A stretch of 39,721 nt of DNA from Burkholderiaceae bacterium (GCA_019635275.1 JAHBZV010000028.1:1-39721); one strand, 5' to 3'; shown: positions 8,332-16,037, numbered from the stretch's first letter. Notes: generated by a model not told the origin, from the sequence alone. Program-made: numbers and translations.

Positions 8332-9042
8332 ATGGATCACGCAGATCGGCTGCAGCAGGCCGCGAAGGAAGTGGCGCAGCTGCGCGCATCGGTCGCATCG
8401 GATGCGCAGGCGCGCGCGTGGGCGCACGCGGTCAAGAGCTGGCAGGCACACCGGCTTGCCCGCACGCACCGGGACCTGCTGGCCGAACCTCGCCACGGCG
8501 CGGCGGCGCGGTTCTTCCTGCAGGACCTCTACGGCGCCAAGGATTTCTCCCAGCGCGACGCCGAACTCGCGCGCATCGTGCCGATGCTGGTGCGCCTGCT
8601 GCCCAATGCGGCACTGGCCACGATCGCCGACGCGATCGAGATGGATGCGCTGTCCGAGCGTCTCGACCTCGGCCTGGCTCGCCAGCTTCGCGAACCCGAC
8701 CCGCTGAGGATCGACGAAGTCGCCTACGCAGACGCCTATCGGCGCACCGGCTCGCGGCGCGAGCGCGAGCACCAGCTCGAGCTCATCGTGACCGTTGGCC
8801 GCTCGCTCGACCGGCTGGTGCGCCACCCGATGCTGGGGCGCCTGTTGAAGGCGATGGCCGGGCCGGCCCGCGTCGCGGGCCTGTCGCAGATGCACGACTT
8901 CCTCGTGCGCGGGTTCGAGGCGTTCCGGGCGATCGGCGGCGCCTCGGACTTCCTCGGGCGCATCGAGAGCCGCGAGCGGGCGATCCTCGAGGCGCTCTAC
9001 GCGGGGGCTCGGGCGGACTGGAGCGAGCGGCCGGCGGCGTGA
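8332..9042 (+). CDS. Conserved helical protein of unknown function
   Basis: A 236-residue, nearly all-helical, soluble protein without signal or membrane segments. The most distinctive stretch is RFFLQDLYGAKDFSQRD (about residues 60-77), followed by a helix that starts IVPMLVRLLPN. I recall similar FFLxDLYGxKDFxxRD proteins in Proteobacteria annotated only as hypothetical or DUF, so it is probably a conserved family, but I cannot assign a function. The Asp/Arg pattern might suggest a small-molecule or RNA partner; that is guesswork. It is divergent from the GMC operon and ends 33 bases before the rpsF promoter, so it looks monocistronic. The ATG at 8332 has no strong ribosome-binding site. 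Confidence 0.85.
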   Translation: MDHADRLQQAAKEVAQLRASVASDAQARAWAHAVKSWQAHRLARTHRDLLAEPRHGAAARFFLQDLYGAKDFSQRDAELARIVPMLVRLLPNAALATIADAIEMDALSERLDLGLARQLREPDPLRIDEVAYADAYRRTGSRREREHQLELIVTVGRSLDRLVRHPMLGRLLKAMAGPARVAGLSQMHDFLVRGFEAFRAIGGASDFLGRIESRERAILEALYAGARADWSERPAA

Positions 9043-9075
9043 ACCGGGGCGGCCGCTCGCTCCGGCGCCAGTAAC

Positions 9076-9104
9076 TTGAGCAGGACGCCCGGCTCCGCTA
9101 TAAT
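9076..9104 (+). promoter_or_regulatory. Sigma-70 promoter of the rpsF operon
   Basis: TTGAGC (9076-9081), a 17-base spacer and a perfect TATAAT (9099-9104). Transcription should start near 9111, giving a leader of about 180 bases before rpsF. This is one of the strongest promoter matches in the window, as expected for ribosomal protein genes. Confidence 0.8.
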
Positions 9105-9168
9105 TCCCGGTTCCTTGCCGCACGGTGTATCGACGCTATGGCGCCGGCGGCCTTTGTCCACAAGGTAC

Positions 9169-9241
9169 GCCCGCGCGACGGGCACGCGTCACGACAGCCT
9201 CCGGCCCGTGGGCCGCATCGAGCATCGGCCCCCAGGGCCGA
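9169..9241 (+). promoter_or_regulatory. Structured rpsF leader with competing hairpins
   Basis: Three inverted repeats lie in the leader: GCCCG/CGGGC (9169-9183), CGGCCC/GGGCCG (9202-9215) and TCGGCCC/GGGCCGA (9225-9241). The second and third share the same arm sequences, so the outer arms could pair instead (9202-9207 with 9235-9240). Known rpsF leaders in other bacteria bind the S6:S18 complex for autoregulation; whether this one does is inference. Confidence 0.4.
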
Positions 9242-9290
9242 CGGGGCTGACCGTGACGTCGTCGCGAGGGTGTCCGCACCAGGAGAACCG

Positions 9291-9656
9291 ATGCGTCACT
9301 ACGAAATCGTGCTGATCGTCCACCCCGACCAGAGCGAGCAGGTGCCCGCGATGATCGAGCGGTACAAGGCGATGATCGAGGCCCAGGAGGGCAAGGTCCA
9401 CCGGATCGAGGACTGGGGTCGGCGCCAGCTGACCTATCCGATCCAGAAGGTGGCCAAGGCTCACTACGTGCTGGTCAACATCGAATGCGGCAAGCCCACG
9501 CTCGACGAGCTCGAGCATGCCTTCCGCTTCAACGACGCGGTGCTGCGCCACCTCATCGTCGCGATGAAGAAGGCCGAGACGGGCGCCTCGCCGATGTGGA
9601 AGCAGATCCAGAAGGAAGAGGCCCGCAAGGCCGCTTCCGAGACGACGCAGGCCTGA
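9291..9656 (+). CDS. rpsF: 30S ribosomal protein S6
   Basis: A 121-residue protein that begins [18 protein letters not shown], the classical S6 N-terminus, with the family phrases [16 protein letters not shown] and YVLVNIEC. S6 binds S18 and helps assemble the platform of the small subunit. The C-terminal extension is Lys/Glu-rich, as usual in proteobacteria. The ATG at 9291 follows AGGAG; an upstream in-frame extension exists but does not resemble S6. It is first in the operon rpsF-priB-rpsR-rplI behind a strong promoter and a structured leader. Confidence 0.98.
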   Translation: MRHYEIVLIVHPDQSEQVPAMIERYKAMIEAQEGKVHRIEDWGRRQLTYPIQKVAKAHYVLVNIECGKPTLDELEHAFRFNDAVLRHLIVAMKKAETGASPMWKQIQKEEARKAASETTQA

Positions 9657-9740
9657 CGGCGCGCTGGCGTCGCGGCAGCCGATTCCGTGGGCAGCGAAGC
9701 CGGGAGCGAAGTTGGCAGCAAGGTCGACAGCGAAGCTGCG

Positions 9741-10052
9741 ATGGCGTCCAACCGGGTCGAGCTGTCCGGCGTGCTGGTCGAGCGCGAGGCGCTTCGGTAC
9801 ACGCCGGCGGGCATCGCGATGCTGAACGCGCGACTGAGCCACGGCTCGGAAGTGCGCGAGGCGGGGCAACCGAGGCAGGTCGAGTTCGACGTGGCCGTGC
9901 GCTTCGCGGGTTCGATTGCGGCGCGTGCCGACCGGCTGGCGCTCGGCGAGCAGGTCCTCGTCACCGGCTTCCTCGCGCCGCGCCGCCGCCAGTCGAAATC
10001 GCTCGTGCTGCACGTCACCGACTTCGCGTCGCCGCACCGATCAACGAATTGA
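9741..10052 (+). CDS. priB: Primosomal replication protein N
   Basis: A 103-residue single-stranded-DNA-binding OB-fold protein. It begins ASNRVELSGVLVEREALRYT, continues with GIAMLNARLSH, QVEFDVAVRFAG and GEQVLVTGFLAPRRR, and matches PriB in length and order. PriB acts with PriA and DnaT in restarting stalled replication forks. An open frame reaches back to a GTG at 9687, adding a Gly/Ser/Glu repeat-like stretch (GSEAGSEVGSKVDSE) unlike PriB; I prefer the ATG at 9741. Its place between rpsF and rpsR is the standard one in beta- and gammaproteobacteria. Confidence 0.93.
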   Translation: MASNRVELSGVLVEREALRYTPAGIAMLNARLSHGSEVREAGQPRQVEFDVAVRFAGSIAARADRLALGEQVLVTGFLAPRRRQSKSLVLHVTDFASPHRSTN

Positions 10053-10076
10053 ATTGACAGGGAAAGAGAGAACACC

Positions 10077-10352
10077 ATGGCCACCTTTCGCCGCGGTTCC
10101 AAGGACAAGAAACCTCGCCGTCCGTCGCAGAGCGCGCTGTTCAAGCGCAAGAAGTTCTGCCGCTTCACGGCCGAGAAGATCGAGTGGATCGATTACAAGG
10201 ACATCGACCTGCTGAAGGACTTCATCACCGACACCGGCAAGATCATCCCGGCGCGCCTGACGGGCACGAAGGCGCGTTACCAGCGCCAGCTGCAGGATGC
10301 GATCAAGCGCGCGCGCTTCCTCGCGCTGCTGCCGTACACCGACAACCACTGA
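10077..10352 (+). CDS. rpsR: 30S ribosomal protein S18
   Basis: A 91-residue basic protein with the S18 core [20 protein letters not shown], followed by [20 protein letters not shown] and [19 protein letters not shown]18 pairs with S6 on the 30S platform. A purine-rich ribosome-binding site (GGGAAAGAGAG) precedes the ATG by about 9 bases. Third gene of the rpsF operon. Confidence 0.98.
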   Translation: MATFRRGSKDKKPRRPSQSALFKRKKFCRFTAEKIEWIDYKDIDLLKDFITDTGKIIPARLTGTKARYQRQLQDAIKRARFLALLPYTDNH

Positions 10353-10368
10353 GCCGGGGAATCACGAG

Positions 10369-10821
10369 ATGCAAGTCATCCTGCTCGAAAAACTCGTCAA
10401 CCTGGGCCAGCTCGGTGACGTCGTGAAGGTCCGCGACGGCTACGCGCGCAACTTCCTGATCCCGCAGGGCAAGGCGCGTCGCGCCACCGATGCGGCCATC
10501 AAGGAATTCGAGACGCGCCGTGCCGAACTCGAGAAGGCGCAGGCCGATCGCCTGACTGCCGCCCAGGCCCTGGGCGAGAAGCTCAACGGCGCGACGATCC
10601 GGATCACCGAGAAGGCCGGCGTCGACGGCCGCCTGTTCGGTTCGGTCACCAACTTCGACATCGCGGAGAACCTGAAGAAGCAGGGCTACGCGGTCGAGAA
10701 GGGCATGGTCCGCATGCCGGCCGGGCCGCTGAAGACGATCGGCGACGCGACGGTCGACGTCGCGCTGCACAGCGACGTGGTCGTGCAGATCACGGTGTCG
10801 GTCGCCGGCGAAACGGCCTGA
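10369..10821 (+). CDS. rplI: 50S ribosomal protein L9
   Basis: A 150-residue protein with the L9 N-domain ([19 protein letters not shown], then [14 protein letters not shown]), the long connecting helix (about residues 41-75, [17 protein letters not shown]) and the C-domain containing [15 protein letters not shown]9 binds 23S rRNA and reaches to neighbouring ribosomes. It closes the rpsF operon and is followed directly by a terminator. Confidence 0.98.
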   Translation: MQVILLEKLVNLGQLGDVVKVRDGYARNFLIPQGKARRATDAAIKEFETRRAELEKAQADRLTAAQALGEKLNGATIRITEKAGVDGRLFGSVTNFDIAENLKKQGYAVEKGMVRMPAGPLKTIGDATVDVALHSDVVVQITVSVAGETA

Positions 10822-10846
10822 GCCGAGCCGCTCGTCCGGCCGGCTG

Positions 10847-10876
10847 AACGGGGCGCGATCGCGCCCCGTTTTCTCT
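10847..10876 (+). terminator. Intrinsic terminator after rplI
   Basis: A perfect 24-base palindrome, AACGGGGCGCGA and its complement (10847-10870), followed by TTCTCTTCT. The GC-rich stem and T-rich tail make a good rho-independent terminator that separates the ribosomal operon from dnaB. Confidence 0.85.
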
Positions 10877-10957
10877 TCTGAAGTGCAGCGCTGCGCCGCG
10901 AAATTCTCTAAGATTGAGAACTCGCTTCCCGCCCCGTCGCAGCCCCTCCGAGCCTCG

Positions 10958-13405
10958 ATGTCCGCCGTTCCCAGTTCATTGCCGGATCACGATCCGCAGG
11001 TCGCCGCGCTGCGCGTGCCCCCGCATTCGATCGAGGCCGAGCAGGCCGTGCTGGGCGGCCTGCTGCTCGACAACACCGCCTTCGACCGCGTCGCCGACGT
11101 GTTGCGCGAGGAGGACTTCTACCGCCACGACCACCGGCTGATCTGGCACCAGATCGCGCGCCTGATCGAGCGCAGCCAGCCCGCCGACGTGGTCACCGTC
11201 TACGAGGCGCTGCAGTCGCTGGGCAAGGCCGAGGAGGCCGGCGGGCTCGCGTACCTGAACTCGCTCGCGCAGGAGACGCCGTCGGCGGCGAACATCCGCC
11301 GCTACGGCGAAATCGTCCGTGACCGCTCGATCCTGCGCAAGCTGATCTCTACCTCCGACGAGATCTCGACCTCGGCGCTCAATCCGCAGGGCAAGGACAC
11401 GCGCCAGCTGCTCGACGAGGCCGAGTCGAAGGTGTTCCAGATCTCCGAAGACGGCTCGCGCGGCCAGGCCGGCTTCCAGCCGCTGCCCGACCTGCTCGGC
11501 AAGGTCGTCGAACGCATCGACGAGCTGTACAACCAGAACAACCCGAACGACGTGACCGGCGTGCCCACCGGCTACGTCGACCTCGACCGGATGACCTCGG
11601 GGTTGCAGCCGGGCGACCTGGTGATCGTGGCCGGACGCCCGTCGATGGGCAAGGCGCAGCCGCTGGACGCGAAGATCCGCCTGCGCACCGGGTGGAAGCC
11701 GATGAGCGAGATCGCGGTCGGCGACGCGCTGGCGTCGATCGACGGCGCGCCGTCCATCGTCACCGGCATATTCCCGCAAGGCGAGCGACAGGTCTATCGC
11801 ATACGGTTCTCCGATGGGCGCAGCACCGAGTGCTGCGATGAGCATCTATGGCGTGTCCGGTATCGCGGCTGGGTCGCGCCGCGCGTCGTGAGCACGGCGC
11901 GGCTGCGCGAGATGCTCGAGCGGGTGCGATACCGCAACCGGCTCTGGATCGACATGCCGTCCGGGGACTTCGGCGCCGACGATCCGCTGCCGGTCGATCC
12001 GTGGGTGGTCGGCGCGTTGCTGGGCGACGGCTGCCTGCGGCACAACTCGGTGATGTTCTCGAACGCCGCCGCGGAAGTGCTCGATCGCATGCGTGCTCGC
12101 GTCGGCAGCGAACTGGTCCTGCAGCATGCGTCGGCCTACGACTGGCGGATCGTGCAGCCCAACCGCGGCGCGGTGGCCGGTCACGCCGGCCGGCATCCGA
12201 ATCCGCTGAAGCTGCAACTCGAAGCGCTCGGCCTGTGGGGTCGGTCTTCGCACGAGAAGTTCATTCCGGAGGTCTACCTGAACGCGGGCCGGCAGGCGAG
12301 GCTCGACCTGCTGCGCGGCTTGCTCGATACCGACGGCTGGGTCGAGCGGTGGGGCACGGTGCGCCTGTCCACTGCCAGCGAGCGCCTGGCGCTCGATCTC
12401 CAGGCGCTTGCGCGCTCGCTCGGCGGCTGGTGTTCGATCAGGGCCAAGCGTCCGACCTTCCGCGTCGACGGCGAGCGACGCGACGGGCTGCCGGCTTTCG
12501 TCTGCACGATCAGCCACCCCGAGCCGGCGAGCCTGTTCCTGCTCGGTGACAAGGTGGCGCGCGTGGCGCATGGGCGCGTGGCGCATGGGCGCGTGCGCCG
12601 TAAGCTGCCGGTGATCGTGTCGATCGAAGCCACGCGGCGCACGGCGGTGCAGTGCATCGCAGTGTCGCATCCCAGTCGGCTCTACATCACCGACGACTAC
12701 GTGGTGACGCACAACACCTCCCTCGCGCTGAACATCGCCGAGCACGTCGCGGTCGACCAGGGCCTGCCGGTGGCCGTGTTCTCGATGGAGATGGGGGCGA
12801 CGCAACTCGCGATGCGGATGGTGTGCTCGGTCGGCCGGCTCGACCAGCAGCGGTTGCGCACCGGACGGCTGATCGACGACGACTGGCCGCGGCTCACCAG
12901 TGCCATCCAGAAGATGCAGGATTCCCAGCTGTTCATCGACGAGACGCCGGCGCTCAACGCGCTCGAGCTGCGTGCGCGCGCGCGGCGGCTGTCGCGCCAG
13001 TGCGGCAAGCTTGGCCTGATCGTCGTCGACTACCTGCAGCTGATGTCGGCCACCAGCAGCGGCGAGAACCGTGCGACCGAGATCTCGGAGATCTCGCGCG
13101 CGTTGAAGGCGCTGGCCAAGGAACTCGACTGCCCGGTGATCGCGCTGTCGCAGCTCAACCGCTCGCTCGAGCAGCGCCCGAACAAGCGGCCGGTGATGTC
13201 CGACCTGCGCGAATCCGGCGCGATAGAACAGGATGCAGACGTGATCGTCTTCATCTACCGCGACGAGGTGTACAACCCCGACTCGACCGACAAGGGCGTC
13301 GCCGAGATCATCATCGGCAAGCAGCGCAACGGCCCGATCGGCACCGTGCGCCTCACCTTCGTCGGTCAGTACACGAAGTTCGAGAACTTCACCGCCGGCG
13401 TCTAG
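10958..13405 (+). CDS. dnaB: Replicative DNA helicase DnaB, intein-containing precursor
   Basis: An 815-residue precursor; removing the 354-residue intein leaves a 461-residue DnaB, the usual size. The N-domain (residues about 20-120) starts VPPHSIEAEQAVLGGLLLDN. The RecA-like ATPase domain begins near 175, with TGVPTGYVDLDRMTSGLQPG. The Walker A loop is GRPSMGK (226-232) joined after splicing to TSLALNIAEH (from 587). Downstream are FSMEMGATQLAMRM, the Walker B/H3 region LIVVDYLQLMS, and the DNA-binding end SDLRESGAIEQDADV. DnaB unwinds DNA at the replication fork, so the cell depends on correct splicing because the ATP site is interrupted. The ATG at 10958 fits the family N-terminus; the upstream in-frame extension does not. 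It is separated from rplI by a terminator and must have its own promoter. Confidence 0.97.
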   Translation: MSAVPSSLPDHDPQVAALRVPPHSIEAEQAVLGGLLLDNTAFDRVADVLREEDFYRHDHRLIWHQIARLIERSQPADVVTVYEALQSLGKAEEAGGLAYLNSLAQETPSAANIRRYGEIVRDRSILRKLISTSDEISTSALNPQGKDTRQLLDEAESKVFQISEDGSRGQAGFQPLPDLLGKVVERIDELYNQNNPNDVTGVPTGYVDLDRMTSGLQPGDLVIVAGRPSMGKAQPLDAKIRLRTGWKPMSEIAVGDALASIDGAPSIVTGIFPQGERQVYRIRFSDGRSTECCDEHLWRVRYRGWVAPRVVSTARLREMLERVRYRNRLWIDMPSGDFGADDPLPVDPWVVGALLGDGCLRHNSVMFSNAAAEVLDRMRARVGSELVLQHASAYDWRIVQPNRGAVAGHAGRHPNPLKLQLEALGLWGRSSHEKFIPEVYLNAGRQARLDLLRGLLDTDGWVERWGTVRLSTASERLALDLQALARSLGGWCSIRAKRPTFRVDGERRDGLPAFVCTISHPEPASLFLLGDKVARVAHGRVAHGRVRRKLPVIVSIEATRRTAVQCIAVSHPSRLYITDDYVVTHNTSLALNIAEHVAVDQGLPVAVFSMEMGATQLAMRMVCSVGRLDQQRLRTGRLIDDDWPRLTSAIQKMQDSQLFIDETPALNALELRARARRLSRQCGKLGLIVVDYLQLMSATSSGENRATEISEISRALKALAKELDCPVIALSQLNRSLEQRPNKRPVMSDLRESGAIEQDADVIVFIYRDEVYNPDSTDKGVAEIIIGKQRNGPIGTVRLTFVGQYTKFENFTAGV
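11654..12715 (+). mobile_element. Class 3 DnaB intein with LAGLIDADG homing endonuclease
   Basis: A 354-residue in-frame insertion in the Walker A loop, between Lys232 and the Thr that completes GKT. Its first residue is Ala (AQPLDAKIRL), not Cys or Ser. The class 3 Trp-Cys-Thr triplet is present: Trp66 in block B (CDEHLW), Cys334 in block F (VQCIAV) and Thr352 before the terminal His353-Asn354; the next residue is Thr. In class 3 inteins the block F Cys performs the first acyl shift. Endonuclease motifs GALLGDG (120-126) and RGLLDTDGWV (221-230) give candidate catalytic Asp125 and Asp227, so homing may still work. Rare ATA and CTA codons near the N-terminus suggest transfer. Confidence 0.93.
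12560..12594 (+). repeat. 15-base tandem duplication inside the intein
   Basis: The 15-base unit CGCGTGGCGCATGGG occurs twice in tandem followed by a partial third copy, encoding VAHGRVAHGRV at intein residues 304-314. It lies between the endonuclease region and the C-terminal splicing blocks, in a likely linker, and looks like a recent in-frame slippage event. Confidence 0.8.
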
Positions 13406-13422
13406 GGTGCACGGGCCCTGAG

Positions 13423-15120
13423 TCAGAGCGCGTCGGTGGCGAAGTCCGCCAGCCGCGAGCGCTCGCCGCGCTGCAGCGTGACATGGCCCGCATGCGGCCA
13501 GCCCTTGAAGCGGTCGACGACGTAGGTGAGGCCCGACGAGCCTTCGGTGAGATAGGGCGTGTCGATCTGCGCGATGTTGCCCAGGCAGACGACCTTGGTG
13601 CCGGGCCCCGCGCGCGTGACCAGCGTCTTCATCTGCTTCGGCGTGAGGTTCTGCGCCTCGTCGATGATCAGGTACTTGTTGCTGAACGTGCGTCCGCGCA
13701 TGAACGACAGCGCCTTGACCTTGACCCGGCTGCGGATCAGGTCGTTGGCGGTGGCGCGGCCCCATTCGCCGGCCGAAGGGTCGCTCTGGTTGAGTACCTC
13801 GAGGTTGTCTTCGAGCGCGCCCATCCACGGCTGCATCTTCTCTTCCTCGGTGCCCGGCAGGTAGCCGATGTCTTCCCCGACCGGCACCGTGGCGCGCGTC
13901 ATGATGATCTCGGTGTAGCGCTTGGTCTCGAGCACCTGCACGAGCCCGGCGGCCAGCGCGATCAGCGTCTTGCCGGTGCCCGCCTGCCCGAGCAGCGTGA
14001 TGAAGTCGATCTCGGGGTTCATCAGCAGGTTCAGCGCGAAGTTCTGCTCGCGGTTGCGCGCGGTGATGCCCCAGACCGCGTTCTTGTGGTGGCCGTAGTC
14101 GCGCAGCGTCTGGAGCACCGCGGTGCGCCCGGTGATCTCGCGCACCTGCGCCACCAGCGGCATGTCGCCTTCGAAGTAGACGAACTGGTTCAGCAGCAGC
14201 GACGACACCAGCGGGCCGCTGATCCGGTAGAAGGTCTGCCCGCCCTGCTGCCACGACTCGACGCCCTTGCCGTGCTTCTCCCAGAAGTCGGCGGGCAGGG
14301 CCAGCACGCCGGTGTAGAGCAGGTCGGTATCCTCGAGGACCTGGTCGTTGAAGTAGTCTTCGGCGGGCAGGCCCATCGTGTGGGCCTTGATCCGCATGTT
14401 GATGTCCTTGGACACCAGCACGACCTGACGGTCGGGCAACTGGTCCTGCATCGCACGGACCACCCCGAGGATCTGGTTGTCGGCCTTGCCCATCGGCAGG
14501 CTCGACGGCAGCATCGGCGCGATCGCCTGCGTCTGGAAGAACAGCCGGCCCTGCGCGTCGCGGTTGCCGAGCGCCGACAGCGCGATGCCCTGCTCGATGT
14601 CGCCGCCGGTGGCGATCAGCGCATCGAGCGAGCGGCTGACCTGCCGAGCGTTGCGTGAGACCTCGGACATGCCCTTCTTGTGGTTGTCGAGTTCTTCGAG
14701 CGTCATCATCGGCAGGTAGACGTCGTGCTCGGCGAAGCGGAAGAGGCTGCTCGGGTCGTGCATCAGCACGTTGGTGTCGAGCACGAAGAGCTTGGGCAGG
14801 CGAGCGGCCTGGCGCCGGGGCTCGCGCCGCGGCGCGGTGCCGGCGCGCGGCGCGGCGTGGCGCGCGGCGCCCGGCACGCTAGCCGCGGAACGCTCGGCGT
14901 GCGGCGCCGAAGGCGCGGCCGGGGTGACCGGGGCCACCGCCGGGACCGGCGCAGGCTGGGCGGCCGCCCCGCGCGCGGCGCTCATCGGCACGACTTCGTG
15001 GGCGGTGGCGGGCGCCGATTTCGACGGCCGCGCCGTGGCCGGTCGCGTGGCGCGCGCCTCGACGGCGCTGGAGATGTCGAGCAGGGTGGCGGGCTTGCCT
15101 GGCGGCTTGGGAAGCGGCAT
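13423..15120 (-). CDS. phoH: PIN domain-PhoH family ATPase
   Basis: A 565-residue protein of the PIN-PhoH (PhoH2-like) type. Residues 1-115 are a low-complexity Ala/Pro/Arg region without a known domain. A PIN ribonuclease domain follows (KLFVLDTNVLMHDPSSLF, acidic DTN site; later EELDNHKKG). The PhoH ATPase has Walker A GQAGTGKT and Walker B YLIIDEAQNLTPKQMK, and ends near SSGLTYVVDRFKGW. Family members couple RNA cleavage by PIN to ATP-driven unwinding. The ATG at 15120 is preferred over an upstream in-frame start that overlaps the peroxiredoxin gene. It is the last gene of a minus-strand operon with the peroxiredoxin and Mth938-like genes, and converges on dnaB with a 17-base gap. The RNA target is unknown. 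Confidence 0.93.
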   Translation of the reverse strand: MPLPKPPGKPATLLDISSAVEARATRPATARPSKSAPATAHEVVPMSAARGAAAQPAPVPAVAPVTPAAPSAPHAERSAASVPGAARHAAPRAGTAPRREPRRQAARLPKLFVLDTNVLMHDPSSLFRFAEHDVYLPMMTLEELDNHKKGMSEVSRNARQVSRSLDALIATGGDIEQGIALSALGNRDAQGRLFFQTQAIAPMLPSSLPMGKADNQILGVVRAMQDQLPDRQVVLVSKDINMRIKAHTMGLPAEDYFNDQVLEDTDLLYTGVLALPADFWEKHGKGVESWQQGGQTFYRISGPLVSSLLLNQFVYFEGDMPLVAQVREITGRTAVLQTLRDYGHHKNAVWGITARNREQNFALNLLMNPEIDFITLLGQAGTGKTLIALAAGLVQVLETKRYTEIIMTRATVPVGEDIGYLPGTEEEKMQPWMGALEDNLEVLNQSDPSAGEWGRATANDLIRSRVKVKALSFMRGRTFSNKYLIIDEAQNLTPKQMKTLVTRAGPGTKVVCLGNIAQIDTPYLTEGSSGLTYVVDRFKGWPHAGHVTLQRGERSRLADFATDAL

Positions 15121-15145
15121 GGTGGGATCGATCGGGAGGGGAGGA

Positions 15146-15628
15146 TCAGGAGATCGATCGCACGACCTCCAGGACTTCTGCAACGTGGCCGGGCACCTTC
15201 ACGCCGCGCCATTCGTGCGCGAGCTTGCCGACGGTGTCGATGACGAAGGTGGAACGCTCGATGCCGCGAACCTGGCGGCCGTACATCGTCTTGAGCTTCA
15301 TGACCCCGAACTGCTCGCACAACGCTTCGTCGGGATCGGAGACGAGCTCGTAGGGCAAGCCCAGCTTCCCCTTGAAGCCCTCGTGCGACTTCAGGCTGTC
15401 CCGCGACACGCCGAGCACGACCGCGCCCGCCTCGGCGAACGCGGCATGGAGCTCGCGGAAGTCACCCGCCTCGTTGGTGCAGCCCGGCGTGTTGTCCTTC
15501 GGATAGAAGAACAGGACGAGCTTGCGTCCCTTCAGTGTCGACAGTCTGACTTCGCCGCCGGTGGAGGCAGCGCTGAAATCGGGGACTTTCCTGCCGATCG
15601 CGACGCTCAACGAACCCTCTGCAGGCAA
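15146..15628 (-). CDS. bcp: Thioredoxin-dependent peroxiredoxin, Bcp/PrxQ type
   Basis: A 160-residue peroxidase that reduces hydrogen and organic peroxides. The active motif YPKDNTPGCTNEAGDF places the peroxidatic cysteine at residue 50 (numbered from the TTG at 15628). The E. coli-type resolving Cys five residues later is Gly55, and the alternative PrxQ position around residue 86 is Lys. The only other visible Cys is C104 in DEALCEQFG, so the resolving partner is unclear. There is no ATG start: the frame opens with TTG at 15628 or TTG at 15610. The latter has GAGGG just upstream and gives a more usual N-terminus (LSVAIGRKVPDF). It lies between the Mth938-like gene (37-base gap) and phoH (25-base gap). 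Confidence 0.94.
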   Translation of the reverse strand: MPAEGSLSVAIGRKVPDFSAASTGGEVRLSTLKGRKLVLFFYPKDNTPGCTNEAGDFRELHAAFAEAGAVVLGVSRDSLKSHEGFKGKLGLPYELVSDPDEALCEQFGVMKLKTMYGRQVRGIERSTFVIDTVGKLAHEWRGVKVPGHVAEVLEVVRSIS

Positions 15629-15665
15629 TTCGGTGTACCTGCCTGCAACATATCACAGACCAGCG

Positions 15666-16037
15666 TCACTGCATCAGCAGCGCGACCAGCACGCGCCGTC
15701 CCTCCATCATCAGGATGTTGTAGGTGCGGCACGCCGCACGCGTATCCATGACGTCGATCCCGACGCGCGCCTGCGCGAGCGCGGCGGTGAGCCGCGGGTG
15801 CGGGAAGCGCTGGCGCTCGCCGGTGCCCAGCAGCACGAGCTCGGGTCCGCGCGAAAGCAGCGACTCGAAGTGCGCCGGCGTGAGCGATTCGAAGCCGTCG
15901 ACCTCCCAGGCCACGACCTCGCCCTCGGGGGCGACCAGCACCGGATGGGCGTAGCGCTGCCGGTTGATCTCGACGTAGCCGGGCCCGTATGCGGTGAACG
16001 TGTTGAGTGCCGTGGTCGCGGCGGCGTGAAGCTTCAT
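15666..16037 (-). CDS. Mth938-like domain protein
   Basis: A 123-residue protein of the Mth938/NDUFAF3-like fold. Typical phrases are FTAYGPGYVEINRQRY near the start, ELVLLGTGERQRFPHP in the middle (the conserved GTG loop) and GIDVMDTRAACRTYNILM. Bacterial members have no settled function; the human relative helps assemble respiratory complex I, which should not be transferred automatically. It has a GGAG ribosome-binding site. It is first in the minus-strand operon and divergent from alaC across an 80-base gap. Confidence 0.88.
   Translation of the reverse strand: MKLHAAATTALNTFTAYGPGYVEINRQRYAHPVLVAPEGEVVAWEVDGFESLTPAHFESLLSRGPELVLLGTGERQRFPHPRLTAALAQARVGIDVMDTRAACRTYNILMMEGRRVLVALLMQ

Noticed and set aside
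9138-9290. In-frame N-terminal extension of rpsF
   Set aside because: It covers the structured leader; S6 has a fixed N-terminus at 9291 with AGGAG before it.
10904-10920. TTCTC-GAGAA inverted repeat around a TAAGAT hexamer before dnaB
   Set aside because: Could be the dnaB promoter region, but no -35 is seen and the arms are only 5 bases.
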